Positions 36,397 to 45,295 of a stretch of DNA of 64,000 nucleotides are shown piece after piece. The stretch spans positions 2,990,001-3,054,000 of the forward strand of contig NZ_LN831790.1 in assembly GCF_001013905.1 (NCBI RefSeq), read 5' to 3'. The notes beneath the pieces are model-generated. The model had not been told where the DNA came from and ran no database searches. It worked only from the letters and a program-made list of their open reading frames with translations. The stretch's first letter is position 1. Each line of letters starts with the position of its first letter. The position numbers were made by a program, and so were the translations under genes. The stretch comes from Streptomyces leeuwenhoekii. GTDB taxonomy: Bacteria > Actinomycetota > Actinomycetes > Streptomycetales > Streptomycetaceae.

Positions 36397-37542
36397 TCAG
36401 GCGCTGCGCCGGGTGACGAACTCGGCGAGGGCGAGCAGGCCGCCCGCCGCCTCCGGATCGGGCACCGCGCGGGCCAGTTCCTGCATCGCGCGGGCCATCC
36501 GGTCGGCCGCCTGCGCCTGTGCCCAGTCGCGCCCGCCCGCCCGTTCCACGGCCAGCGCGGTCCGCGCCAGGTCCTCCTCGGTCGCGGCGCCCTTCGCCCC
36601 GTACAGTTCCGCCAGTTCGGCGGCGGCCGGGGTGCCTGAGGTGAGCGCGGCGACGACCGGCAGGGACTTCTTGCGGGCGGCGAGGTCCGCCCCGGCCGGC
36701 TTGCCGGTGCGGTGCGGGTCGCCCCATATGCCGATGACGTCGTCGATGAGCTGGAAGGCCAGCCCGGCCTCGCGGCCGAACGCGTCCAGCGCGTCGACGT
36801 CCTCCACCGCGGCGCCCGCGTACAGCGCGCCGAGGGCACAGGCGCACCCCAGCAGCGCGCCGGTCTTGGCCTCGGCCATGGCGAGCACCTCGTCGAGGGT
36901 GACGTCCCCCGGCGCGCGCCGCTCCATGGCCGTGTCCGTGTGCTGGCCGGCGCACAGCTCCACGACGCACTGCGCGACCCGGGCGGCCGCCATCGCCGAG
37001 GCGGGGTGCGGGTCCTCGGCGAGCAGCCGCAGGGCCAGCGCCTGCAGGGCGTCTCCCGCGAGGATCGCGTCGACGTCGCCGAAGACGGCCCAGGCGGTGG
37101 GCCGGTGGCGGCGTGTGGGATCCCGGTCCATCACGTCGTCGTGGAGCAGCGTGAAGTTGTGGATCAGCTCCACCGCCGCGGCCGCCCGTACCGCCGCGGC
37201 CCGGGCCGCGGGCCCGCCGAGCGCGGAGGCGGCGGCGAGGACGAGCGCGGGGCGGATCGCCTTGCCCGCGTTGCCCGTCGCCGGGGTGCCGTCCGCGTGC
37301 TGCCAGCCGAAGTGGTAGAGCGCGACCTGGCGCATCGACCCCGGCAGGGTCCCGATCGCCGCCCGCAGTTCCGGATCGACCAGCTCCCGGGCGCGGTGCA
37401 GCAGTGCCTCCGCCTCCTGCCCGTCGAAGGCCTCCTCCCCGTCGTCCCGGTCCGCCCCGAGGCCCCCGAGCCCGGCCGGGGCACCGGTCAGGCGCTGCTC
37501 GTCGGCGGTGCGTTGCTTCGTCTGTGTCATGGGTTCACCCAT
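36397..37542 (-). CDS. Polyprenyl diphosphate synthase, probable encapsulin cargo
   Basis: 381 residues from ATG 37542 (AAGGGGG upstream); a second ATG at 37530 is possible. The first aspartate-rich motif is LLHDDVMDRDPTRRH, the second LIDDVIGIWGDP, both typical of actinobacterial trans-isoprenyl diphosphate synthases. KAIRPALVL and GDALQALALRLL are also present. An N-terminal extension of about 40 residues (Gly/Asp-rich, GLGGLGADRDDGEEAFDG) precedes the catalytic domain. Family knowledge: cargo of family 2 encapsulins carries such disordered targeting extensions, and 2B systems often package polyprenyl synthases. The shell gene is immediately upstream on the same strand. Product chain length cannot be told. 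Confidence 0.9.
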   Translation of the reverse strand: MGEPMTQTKQRTADEQRLTGAPAGLGGLGADRDDGEEAFDGQEAEALLHRARELVDPELRAAIGTLPGSMRQVALYHFGWQHADGTPATGNAGKAIRPALVLAAASALGGPAARAAAVRAAAAVELIHNFTLLHDDVMDRDPTRRHRPTAWAVFGDVDAILAGDALQALALRLLAEDPHPASAMAAARVAQCVVELCAGQHTDTAMERRAPGDVTLDEVLAMAEAKTGALLGCACALGALYAGAAVEDVDALDAFGREAGLAFQLIDDVIGIWGDPHRTGKPAGADLAARKKSLPVVAALTSGTPAAAELAELYGAKGAATEEDLARTALAVERAGGRDWAQAQAADRMARAMQELARAVPDPEAAGGLLALAEFVTRRSA

Positions 37543-37653
37543 GGGCCCCCTTCGGCAGTGAGCGGACCGTGATGCTTCCGCCGTCTGTGCGCACGTACCC
37601 CAGGGACTTACCCGTCCCGCGGGACGGGGACACGGCGCCCGGTGCGGGCCGGA

Positions 37654-39060
37654 TCACTGCCAGCGGCCGATCTCGACGTTCTCCAGCACGCCGAGCGCGT
37701 CCGGGACCAGGACCGCGGCCGAGTAGTAGGCCGTCACCAAGTACTTGATGATGGCCTGTTCGTTGATGCCCATGAAGCGCACCGACAGGCTCGGCTCGAT
37801 CTCGTCGGGGATGCCGGTGGCCCGCAGGCCGACGACGCCCTGGTCCTCCTCGCCGGTACGCATGGCGATGATCGAGGACGTACGGGCCTCGGTGACCGGG
37901 ATCTTGTTGCAGGGGTAGATCGGCACACCCCGCCAGGTGGGAATGCGGTTGCCGCCGACGTCGATCGTCTCCGGGACGAGTCCGCGCCGGTTGAGCTCGC
38001 GGCCGAACGCGGCGATGGCGCGCGGGTGGGCGAGGAACAGCTTGGTGCCGCGCCGCCTGCTGAGCAGCTCGTCCATGTCGTCCGGGCTCGGCACGCCGTT
38101 GTGCGGCTGGATCCGCTGGTCGTACTCGCAGTTGTGCAGCAGCCCGAACTCTCGGTTGTTGACGAGCTCGTGCTCCTGGCGCTCCTTGAGCGCCTCGACG
38201 GTGAGCCGCAGTTGCTGCTCGGTCTGGTTCATCGGCTGGTTGTAGAGGTCGGCCACGCGCGTGTGGATGCGCAGGACCGTCTGGGCGACGCTCAGTTCGT
38301 ACTCGCGGGGCCGGGCCTCGTAGTCGACGAAGGTGTGCGGGATGTCCGGTTCACCGGTGTGGCCGGCGGCGAGGTCGATCTCCTTCTCGCCGTACCGGTT
38401 GGTGCGCTGCCGCGGGATGGAGCGCCGCTGCCGCAGGTGGTCGGCCAGGGACCCGGCCCGCTCCGCGATCCGCTCGACCTCCTGGCGGGGCAGTGCGAGG
38501 ACCGTGCAGGCGGTCACCGCGCGGGCGGTGTACTCCCAGATGGAGTCGCCGTCGAGCAGTGCCCCGTCGCCGAAGTAGGCGCCGTCGGCGAGGACGCCGA
38601 GGGACTCGTCCTCCCCGTACGGGCCGGTGCCGACCTTCTCGACCCTGCCGTGCGCCAGCAGGTACACGGTGTCGGTCCGGCTGCCGAAGGAGGCGATCAC
38701 GTCGCCCGGGGCGAACTCCCGCTGCTCACAGCGCTGGGCGAGTTCGGCGAGCACCTCCTCGTCCTCGTAGGACCGCAACGCGGGAAGCTCCCCCAGCTCG
38801 GCGGGGATGACCTCGACGCGGTCACCGGTCTTCACGAACGTCACCCGGCCGTCGCCCACGGCGAAGGACAACCTGCGGTTGACCCGGTACGTACCGCCTT
38901 TGACGTCCACCCAGGGCAGTGTGCGCAGCAGCCAGCGGGAGCTGATCTCCTGCATCTGGGGTACGGACTTGGTCGTGGTGGCCAGGTTCCGCGCGGCCGC
39001 AGTACCCAGACTCTGCTGCGGCCTGCCCTGCTCGGTGCGGACCTCTTCGCCTGCCGACAT
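37654..39060 (-). CDS. Family 2B encapsulin nanocompartment shell protein with cyclic-nucleotide-binding domain
   Basis: 468 residues from ATG 39060, with GGGAGGG upstream. The N-arm and shell fold begin [20 protein letters not shown] with [20 protein letters not shown]. An inserted cyclic-nucleotide-binding-like domain spans about residues 95-215 ([32 protein letters not shown]). The rest of the HK97-type shell follows, ending in [10 protein letters not shown]. This layout defines family 2B encapsulins, which assemble into compartments whose ligand-binding domain may gate access. The neighbouring polyprenyl synthase is the natural cargo, 111 bases downstream. Confidence 0.92.
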   Translation of the reverse strand: MSAGEEVRTEQGRPQQSLGTAAARNLATTTKSVPQMQEISSRWLLRTLPWVDVKGGTYRVNRRLSFAVGDGRVTFVKTGDRVEVIPAELGELPALRSYEDEEVLAELAQRCEQREFAPGDVIASFGSRTDTVYLLAHGRVEKVGTGPYGEDESLGVLADGAYFGDGALLDGDSIWEYTARAVTACTVLALPRQEVERIAERAGSLADHLRQRRSIPRQRTNRYGEKEIDLAAGHTGEPDIPHTFVDYEARPREYELSVAQTVLRIHTRVADLYNQPMNQTEQQLRLTVEALKERQEHELVNNREFGLLHNCEYDQRIQPHNGVPSPDDMDELLSRRRGTKLFLAHPRAIAAFGRELNRRGLVPETIDVGGNRIPTWRGVPIYPCNKIPVTEARTSSIIAMRTGEEDQGVVGLRATGIPDEIEPSLSVRFMGINEQAIIKYLVTAYYSAAVLVPDALGVLENVEIGRWQ

Positions 39061-39359
39061 ATGGAATTGCCCTCCCGGTCATGCCCGGTGCGCGTCCGTG
39101 CCCGGACATCGATGTGCGGGGTCCAGCCTCCAGGACGACGGGCAATCGTGCTATTACCCGAAAGAGGGGGAATGGATGACTCTCCGTGAGGGCAGAAAGG
39201 AAAGCTGCCTCTTCACCTCCCCCGGGCTCCGGTGTCCCGTTCTGTCCGGATCGACTCGTACATGACCCGAACAGGCAGTAACGATCGCTCACTTTCGGTA
39301 TATGCCTGATACGAGCGGTCGCGCCGGGCGGCCGTCCCGCCCTGTGAAGGAGCCGGACC

Positions 39360-39950
39360 ATGGCCAAACCCATGTCCGCGGGCAGTTTTCTGAAGGCACT
39401 GAGAGCCGAGGGCCTCACCGTCGTCGAGGTCGGCGACTGGCGGGACCACAACCGCAACCACAAGGGCCCGTGGGGCCCCGTCCACGGCGTCATGATCCAT
39501 CACACCGTGACCAAGGGCAGTGCGCGCACCGTCGAGATCTGCCGCAGGGGGTACGAGGGCCTGCCCGGCCCGCTGTGCCACGGCGTGATCACCAAGGACG
39601 GCAGAGTGCACCTCGTCGGCTACGGCCGAGCCAACCACGCCGGGTTCGGCGACGACGAGGTGCTGCGCGCGGTGATCGCGGAGAAGGGACTCCCCCCGGA
39701 CAACGAGGCCAACACCGACGGCAACCGGCACTTCTACGGCTTCGAGTGCGAGAACCTGGGCGACGGCAAGGACCCCTGGCCCGCCGTCCAGCTCGAGGCC
39801 ATCGAGAAGGCGGCCGCCGCGGTCTGCCGCTATCACGGGTGGAACGAGCGGTCCGTGATCGGGCACCTGGAGTGGCAGCCGGGGAAGGTGGACCCGCGCG
39901 GGTTCACGATGTCCTCGATGCGGGGGCGGATCCGGGACCGGCTGAAGTGA
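39360..39950 (+). CDS. N-acetylmuramoyl-L-alanine amidase (amidase_2/PGRP type)
   Basis: 196 residues from ATG 39360 with GAAGGAGC upstream. The zinc amidase motifs are VMIHHTVTKGSA, RANHAGFGDDE and IGHLEWQPGKVDPRGF. There is no signal peptide, so it may be an endolysin-like or cytoplasmic/recycling amidase rather than a secreted autolysin. The PLP enzyme gene begins four bases after its stop. Confidence 0.88.
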   Translation: MAKPMSAGSFLKALRAEGLTVVEVGDWRDHNRNHKGPWGPVHGVMIHHTVTKGSARTVEICRRGYEGLPGPLCHGVITKDGRVHLVGYGRANHAGFGDDEVLRAVIAEKGLPPDNEANTDGNRHFYGFECENLGDGKDPWPAVQLEAIEKAAAAVCRYHGWNERSVIGHLEWQPGKVDPRGFTMSSMRGRIRDRLK

Positions 39951-39954
39951 GGGG

Positions 39955-40878
39955 ATGCCCGACAATGGTGCCGTGACCGGCCCGGACGTCCTCCATCCCC
40001 GTCTCCCCTCCCCGCTGCGCGAGGTGACGGACGACCGCTTCGCCCGGCACGGCATCCGCCTGCTGCTCAAGCGCGACGACCTGATCCATCCGGAGCTGGT
40101 CGGCAACAAGTGGCGCAAACTCGCTCCCAACCTCGCGGCGGCGGCCGGCCGTCCGATCGTCACGTTCGGCGGCGCCTACTCCAACCACCTCCGGGCCACC
40201 GCCGCCGCGGGCCGCCTGCTCGGCGTGCCCACCATCGGCGTGGTCCGCGGCCAGGAACTCGCCGCCCGGCCGCTCAATCCGTCCCTGGCCCGGTGCGCGC
40301 GCGACGGCATGCGGCTGCATTTCATCGACAGATCGACATACCGGCGCAAGGCCGAGCCCGAGGCGCGCGAGGCGATCCTGCGCGCGTGCGGCGCCGAGGA
40401 CGCGTACGTCGTGCCCGAGGGCGGCAGCAACGCCGCCGCCGTGCGCGGCTGCCGCGCGCTCGGGGAGGAGCTGGGGGACGTGGCCGATGTCGTCGCCGTG
40501 GCGTGCGGCACCGGGGGCACCCTGGCCGGACTGGCCGCCGGCCTCTCCCCCGGCCGGCGGGCTCTGGGCGTGGCCGTCCTCAGGGGCGGCTTCCTCGCCG
40601 GCGACGTACGGCGGCTCCAGGAGCGGGCGTTCGGCGGTCCGCGCGGTGACTGGCGGCTGGAGGAGCGCTTCCATTTCGGCGGCTACGCACGCGTCCCGCC
40701 CGAGCTCGACGCCTTCGCGGCCGACTTCGAACGGCGTCACGGGCTGCCCGTGGAGCGCCTCTATGTGGCCAAAACGCTCTACGCCCTGACCGCCCTGGCC
40801 GAGGAGGGCGCCTTCCCGCGCGGGAGCACGGTCGCGGCCGTCGTCACCGGCCGCCCCTTCCCCGAACCCGGCCCGTGA
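39955..40878 (+). CDS. PLP-dependent ACC deaminase / D-cysteine desulfhydrase family enzyme
   Basis: 307 residues from ATG 39955, four bases after the amidase stop. The PLP lysine is in ELVGNKWRKL, followed by VTFGGAYSNH (Ser/Asn contact) and ACGTGGTLAGLAAGL (phosphate-binding Gly loop), typical of fold type II PLP enzymes. D-cysteine desulfhydrase or another D-amino-acid lyase activity is likelier than true ACC deamination, but the sequence does not settle it. Convergent with the antiporter, 18 bases between stops. Confidence 0.85.
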   Translation: MPDNGAVTGPDVLHPRLPSPLREVTDDRFARHGIRLLLKRDDLIHPELVGNKWRKLAPNLAAAAGRPIVTFGGAYSNHLRATAAAGRLLGVPTIGVVRGQELAARPLNPSLARCARDGMRLHFIDRSTYRRKAEPEAREAILRACGAEDAYVVPEGGSNAAAVRGCRALGEELGDVADVVAVACGTGGTLAGLAAGLSPGRRALGVAVLRGGFLAGDVRRLQERAFGGPRGDWRLEERFHFGGYARVPPELDAFAADFERRHGLPVERLYVAKTLYALTALAEEGAFPRGSTVAAVVTGRPFPEPGP

Positions 40879-40896
40879 CCCAGGCCGGGGCCCCGG

Positions 40897-42486
40897 TCAC
40901 CGCGCGGTCTCCCGGTAGGCCGCCGCCTCCTCCAGATCGAGCCTGCGCAGCAGCGTCCTGAGCATCTCGTCGTCGATCCGGCGGGCGTCCCGCAGTCTGA
41001 CGAAGACCTCGCGCTCGGCACCGATCATCTCCCGGGACAACCGCCGGTAGGTGTCGTCGGCGCTCTCGCCGGTGACCGGGTTGGACTGCCCGAGCCGTTC
41101 CCACACCGCGTTGCGGCGGCGCTCCAGGACCGTGCGCAGGCGGTCGGCGAGCGGTCCGGGAAGCGCGTTGCGCTCGTCGGACAGCAGCTCCGTCAAGCGC
41201 CGCTCGGCGGCCAGCGAGGCCTGCGCCTGGGCGTTGGCCTCCGCGAGCGTCTCCGCCTGCGCGTCGCGTCCGGGGAAGCGCAGCAGGCGGATCAGCGGCG
41301 GCAGGGTCACGCCCTGCACGACCAGGGTGCCGATGACGGTGGTGAAGGTGAGGAACAGGATGAGGTCGCGCCCGGGGAAGGGCGCGCCGCCGTGCACGGT
41401 GAGCGGGACGGAGAAGGCGATGGCGAGCGAGACCACGCCGCGCATGCCCGCCCAGCCGACGACGAACGGCGCCTTCCAGGTGGGTTCCTCCTCCCGCGCG
41501 CGGACCCGCGCGGACATCATCCGGGGCAGGAAGGTCGCCGGGTACACCCACACGAACCGGGCCGCGACGACGACCAGGAAGAGGGCCACCGCGTACCAGG
41601 CGGCGTCCGCGCCCGCGTACGTCCCGAGGCCGTCGAGGACCACCGGGAGCTGGAGTCCGATCAGCGCGAAGACGGAGGACTCCAGGACGAAGGCCACCAT
41701 CTTCCACACCGCGTCCTCCTGGAGGCGCGTGGCGAAATCGACCTGCCACGCGCGATGGCCGAGGTGGAGCGCGACGACGACCACCGCCAGGACGCCGGAG
41801 GCGTGCACCTGCTCGGCCGCCGCGTAGGCGGCGAAGGGGATGAGCAGGGAGAGCGTGTTCTGCAGCAGCGCCTCCCGCAGCCGGGTGCGCAGCCACTGGA
41901 TCGGCACCATCAGCACCAGCCCGACGCCGACGCCGCCGACCGCGGCGAGCAGGAACTCCCCGATGCCGCCGGCCCAGGTGGCGCCCTCGCCGACCGCCGC
42001 CGCGAGCGCCACTTTGTAGGCGGTGATCGCGGTGGCGTCGTTCACCAGGGACTCGCCCTGGAGGATCGTGGTGATCCGGGACGGCAGCCCCACCCGGCGC
42101 GCGACCGCCGTGGCCGCGACCGCGTCCGGCGGTGCCACCACCGCGCCCAGCACCAGCGCCGCGGTCAGCGGCAGGTCCGGCACGATCAGATAGGCGGCCC
42201 AGCCGACGGCGAAGGTCGCGAAGAGGACGTACCCCACCGACAGCAGCGCGACCGGCCGCACCTGCGCCCGCAGATCGAGGTAGGAGCTGTCGCTGGCCGC
42301 CGTGTACAGCAGCGGGGGCAGCAACAGCGGCAGGACGACGTGCGGGTCGAGGGTGTACGTGGGCACCCCGGGCAGGTAGGACACCGCCAGCCCCGCGGCG
42401 ACCAGCAGCAGGGGCCCCGGCACGGGGGTGCGCCGGGCCGCCGCGGCCACCGCCGCGCTCCCCGCCACCAGCAACAACAGCGGCAT
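40897..42486 (-). CDS. Na+/H+ antiporter (CPA1 family)
   Basis: 529 residues from ATG 42486; a GTG two codons earlier is possible. About 12 membrane segments are seen. Ion-site motifs are VVAPPDAVAATAVARRVG and LQGESLVNDATAITAYKVAL (the ND motif), with GWAGMRGVVSLAIAFSVPL further on. A C-terminal cytoplasmic tail of about 120 residues is charged and helical. It exchanges sodium for protons in pH/salt homeostasis. It is divergent from a UBP zinc-finger gene 71 bases away, a pairing that recurs in actinobacteria, where the finger is sometimes fused to the antiporter. Confidence 0.93.
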   Translation of the reverse strand: MPLLLLVAGSAAVAAAARRTPVPGPLLLVAAGLAVSYLPGVPTYTLDPHVVLPLLLPPLLYTAASDSSYLDLRAQVRPVALLSVGYVLFATFAVGWAAYLIVPDLPLTAALVLGAVVAPPDAVAATAVARRVGLPSRITTILQGESLVNDATAITAYKVALAAAVGEGATWAGGIGEFLLAAVGGVGVGLVLMVPIQWLRTRLREALLQNTLSLLIPFAAYAAAEQVHASGVLAVVVVALHLGHRAWQVDFATRLQEDAVWKMVAFVLESSVFALIGLQLPVVLDGLGTYAGADAAWYAVALFLVVVAARFVWVYPATFLPRMMSARVRAREEEPTWKAPFVVGWAGMRGVVSLAIAFSVPLTVHGGAPFPGRDLILFLTFTTVIGTLVVQGVTLPPLIRLLRFPGRDAQAETLAEANAQAQASLAAERRLTELLSDERNALPGPLADRLRTVLERRRNAVWERLGQSNPVTGESADDTYRRLSREMIGAEREVFVRLRDARRIDDEMLRTLLRRLDLEEAAAYRETAR

Positions 42487-42557
42487 CACGTCCACGCGCC
42501 TCGCCCCGCCTCTTTCTCCCGCGCGGTCGCCCGCACAACCGTCGTAATCTGGCAATC

Positions 42558-42818
42558 ATGAAACAGTGCACGCACGCCGACGCGCTGCCGCACCCGGAAC
42601 CCGAACCTCTGAGCGGGACGTGCCCCGAATGTCTGGCCGAAGGCACGGACCCGGTGCAGCTCCGCCTCTGTCTCACCTGCGGTCACGTCGGCTGCTGCGA
42701 CTCCTCACCGGGGCGGCACGCGACCGCGCACCACAGGGGGACCGGCCACCCGGTGATGCGCACCTTCGAACCCGGGGAAAGCTGGCGCTGGTGCTTCGTC
42801 GACCACGTCCTCGTGTGA
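42558..42818 (+). CDS. UBP-type zinc finger protein
   Basis: 86 residues from ATG 42558. The Cys/His pattern fits a ZnF-UBP: GTCPECLAEG, LCLTCGHVGCCDSS, HATAHHRGTGHPVMRTFE, SWRWCFVDH. Bacteria lack ubiquitin, so ligand and role are unknown. TAATCT at 42545-42550 is a possible -10 only seven bases before the ATG, suggesting leaderless translation. Divergent from the Na+/H+ antiporter. Confidence 0.88.
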   Translation: MKQCTHADALPHPEPEPLSGTCPECLAEGTDPVQLRLCLTCGHVGCCDSSPGRHATAHHRGTGHPVMRTFEPGESWRWCFVDHVLV

Positions 42819-43068
42819 CCCTGGTGCGGGACGGTTCGACCGCCTGACGCCTGGGTACGTCAATCCGGCGCGCGCTCTGCCGATTTGGGCCCGCCCAACC
42901 TCTAGCCACTGTGCGTATTCGCGTGTTTACTATGAGTGACAGCAAGGGGTTGGGGTCTCGGGGACAGGAATGTTCGGAGCGCGATAACGTCACCGCTGAA
43001 CCACGTATCGCGTTACCCCGAGGGGCGACCCTCGGCCCTGAAACACTTGTACCACCTTGGAGGTGAGG
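42819..43068 (+). promoter_or_regulatory. Upstream region of the anti-sigma / SigH operon
   Basis: 250 bases without a gene. An A/T-richer patch with GTGTTTACTATGAGTGACAG lies at about 42923-42942; its AGTGAC resembles the half-site of the developmental repressor BldD, known to act on sigH in S. coelicolor. Core promoter elements were not assigned. Confidence 0.35.
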
Positions 43069-43482
43069 GTGTCCCAGATCGCAGGCGAGCCCGCGACCCA
43101 GGACTTCGTGGAAGTCCGGCTGCCGGCTGCGGGTGCCTACCTGTCGGTGCTGCGGACGGCCACGGCCGGTCTCGCGGCCCGTTTGGACTTCACCCTCGAC
43201 GAGATCGAGGACCTGCGCATCGCGGTGGACGAAGCCTGCGCGATCCTGCTCCAGCAGGCCGTGCCCGGCTCGGTGCTCAGCTGTGTCTTCCGCCTGGTCG
43301 ACGACTCGCTCGAGGTCACCGTCTCGGCACCGACCACCGACGGCCACGCCCCCTCGCGGGACACCTTCGCCTGGACCGTCCTGTCCGCCCTCGCGGGCAA
43401 GGTCTCCTCCGCCGTGGACGAGGACAAAACCGTTTCGATCAGCCTCTACAAACAGCGCGGCGCGGGACCCGGGCCGGCGTGA
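43069..43482 (+). CDS. Anti-sigma factor (RsbW-like ATP-binding protein) of SigH
   Basis: 137 residues from GTG 43069, with GGAGGTGAGG directly upstream; TTG 43057 is rejected since it would overlap that site. The GHKL ATPase fold of anti-sigma factors is recognisable: EIEDLRIAVDEACAILLQQA (N-box helix) and a C-terminal VSSAVDEDKTVSISLYKQ. The last bases overlap the start of the sigma-factor gene (GTGA), so the pair is co-translated. By analogy with S. coelicolor (gene known as prsH/ushX/rshA) it holds SigH inactive until stress. Confidence 0.88.
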   Translation: MSQIAGEPATQDFVEVRLPAAGAYLSVLRTATAGLAARLDFTLDEIEDLRIAVDEACAILLQQAVPGSVLSCVFRLVDDSLEVTVSAPTTDGHAPSRDTFAWTVLSALAGKVSSAVDEDKTVSISLYKQRGAGPGPA

Positions 43483-44606
43483 GGAACGGGGACGGGCCGG
43501 TGCGGGACGAAGAGCGCGGCACACGGGAGCTGCCGGCCGAGGGCACACGTTCTCCGAACGGGGCCCCGCGCACGGCGAGCGGCATCGACGGCATCCCCGA
43601 GCAGGCCCGGCCGCATCCGGAGGACGCCCCCGCGGGGGCCGGCCTCCCGGCGGACGGACAGCGGCCCGCGGACGAGGACGGTGCCGTGCGGAGCGCGCCT
43701 GCGGACGGGCGGATCGGGGGCACCCCCGTCCGGCCGGTCCGCGCTCGGGCGCGGGCTCGGGAAAGGGCGACGGGCGGGACGATGAGCGAGCACGAGCGAC
43801 ACTCCGAGGACGAGGCACCGGCCGCGCGCGGCGCGCAGGGTACGCACGACCCGCAGGACCGCAGCGGGGCGCGCGCCCTCTTCGCCGAGCTGCGCACGCT
43901 GGAGAAGGACAGCCCCGAGTACGCGGAGCTGCGCAACCGGCTGGTCCGGATGCACCTGCCGCTCGTCGAGCACCTCGCGCGCCGCTTCCGCAACCGCGGG
44001 GAGCCGCTGGACGACCTGACCCAGGTCGCCACCATCGGGCTGATCAAGTCCGTCGACCGCTTCGACCCGGACCGCGGGGTGGAGTTCTCGACGTACGCGA
44101 CACCGACGGTGGTCGGCGAGATCAAGCGGCACTTCCGCGACAAGGGCTGGGCGGTGCGGGTGCCGCGCCGGCTCCAGGAGCTGCGCCTGTCCCTGACGAC
44201 GGCCACGGCGGAGCTCTCGCAACTGCACGGCCGCTCCCCCACGGTCCACGAGCTCGCGGAGAAGCTGGCGATCTCGGAGGAGGAGGTCCTGGAGGGCCTG
44301 GAGTCCGCGAACGCGTACTCCACGCTGTCCCTGGACGTGCCCGACACCGACGACGAGTCCCCGGCGGTCGCCGACACCCTCGGCGCCGAGGACGAGGCGC
44401 TGGAGGGCGTGGAGTACCGGGAATCGCTCAAACCGCTGCTGGAGGATCTGCCGCCGCGCGAGAAGCGGATCCTGCTGCTGCGCTTCTTCGGCAACATGAC
44501 CCAGTCGCAGATCGCGCAGGAGGTCGGGATCTCCCAGATGCACGTCTCCCGGCTGCTGGCGCGCACCCTGGCGCAGCTACGGGAGAAGCTCCTCGTGGAG
44601 GAGTAG
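43479..44606 (+). CDS. sigH: SigB-type RNA polymerase sigma factor (SigH-like)
   Basis: 375 residues from GTG 43479, overlapping the anti-sigma stop by four bases. The first 100 residues are Pro/Gly/Asp-rich and disordered. ATG 43782 would give a 274-residue form containing the whole sigma core. Region 2 reads LVRMHLPLVEHLARRFRNRG, LDDLTQVATIGLIKSVDRFD and FSTYATPTVVGEIKRHFRD; region 3 VPRRLQELRLSL; region 4 LPPREKRILLLRFF and SQIAQEVGISQMHVSRLLAR. Family knowledge: S. coelicolor SigH exists in several size forms with N-terminal extensions and serves osmotic stress and development. The same multi-start layout is visible here. Confidence 0.9.
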   Translation: MRNGDGPVRDEERGTRELPAEGTRSPNGAPRTASGIDGIPEQARPHPEDAPAGAGLPADGQRPADEDGAVRSAPADGRIGGTPVRPVRARARARERATGGTMSEHERHSEDEAPAARGAQGTHDPQDRSGARALFAELRTLEKDSPEYAELRNRLVRMHLPLVEHLARRFRNRGEPLDDLTQVATIGLIKSVDRFDPDRGVEFSTYATPTVVGEIKRHFRDKGWAVRVPRRLQELRLSLTTATAELSQLHGRSPTVHELAEKLAISEEEVLEGLESANAYSTLSLDVPDTDDESPAVADTLGAEDEALEGVEYRESLKPLLEDLPPREKRILLLRFFGNMTQSQIAQEVGISQMHVSRLLARTLAQLREKLLVEE

Positions 44607-44705
44607 GCGAGGGCGGCCGAAGAACGGTCGAGAAGTGATCGAGAAGCAGCCGGGAAGCAGTCGCGGCAGGCCCGGGAGAGCGGGCGTCCGCCTGGCCCCG
44701 GTGGG

Positions 44706-45161
44706 CTACTTCTGCGCGTTGCCGGGCCCCCGGATGCCGAGGGCCCGAGTCGTCTCCGGGTGCACGGTCAGGACGAGCGCCGCCACGGCCACCACCGCCA
44801 GCGCGATCCCCGCCGGAATGGCGATGCTGTCGGCCTGCAGGAGGTTGTAGGCGACGGGCAGCGCCATGATCTGCGTGATGACCGCGGGGCCCCGGCTCCA
44901 GCCGCGCAGGGCCAGCAGCCCGCGGGCCGCGAGCAGCGGCAGCAGGGAGAGGACGATCAGGGTGATGCCGCCGGTGACGGCCGAGGTCCGGTCGTCGGGG
45001 TGGCCCGTGAGGCCCCCCACCAGCATCCAGACACCGCCGACGACCAGTGCCAGCCCCTCCAGAGCGTTGAGCCCGGCCGCGACGGTCAGCCGTCCCGGAC
45101 GGGCGCCCGGCGCTGCGGTGGACTCGGCGGCTTCGGGGGCGGGGGTCTGCTCACTGCTCAC
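44706..45161 (-). CDS. Four-helix integral membrane protein
   Basis: 151 residues from GTG 45161. The start is uncertain because AGGA abuts it, but upstream sequence is low-quality. Four hydrophobic helices are visible: LNALEGLALVVGGVWMLVGG, TGGITLIVLSLLPLLAARGL, AVITQIMALPVAYNLL and IPAGIALAVVAVAALVLTV. The N-terminal 30 residues are Pro/Ala-rich. Function unknown. It is divergent from the diacylglycerol-kinase-like gene. Confidence 0.8.
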   Translation of the reverse strand: MSSEQTPAPEAAESTAAPGARPGRLTVAAGLNALEGLALVVGGVWMLVGGLTGHPDDRTSAVTGGITLIVLSLLPLLAARGLLALRGWSRGPAVITQIMALPVAYNLLQADSIAIPAGIALAVVAVAALVLTVHPETTRALGIRGPGNAQK

Positions 45162-45295
45162 TCCTGAAGGGTAGCCCGCACGGCCCGGACGCCGGCGCAC
45201 AGGCCCGCGCGACACCGGCCCGGCCGCCCCGCCGGCCCCCTCCGCCCACCACCTCGGTCTGGGCCCGGTACCACCCAGTAGGTACCCTGCAACCC

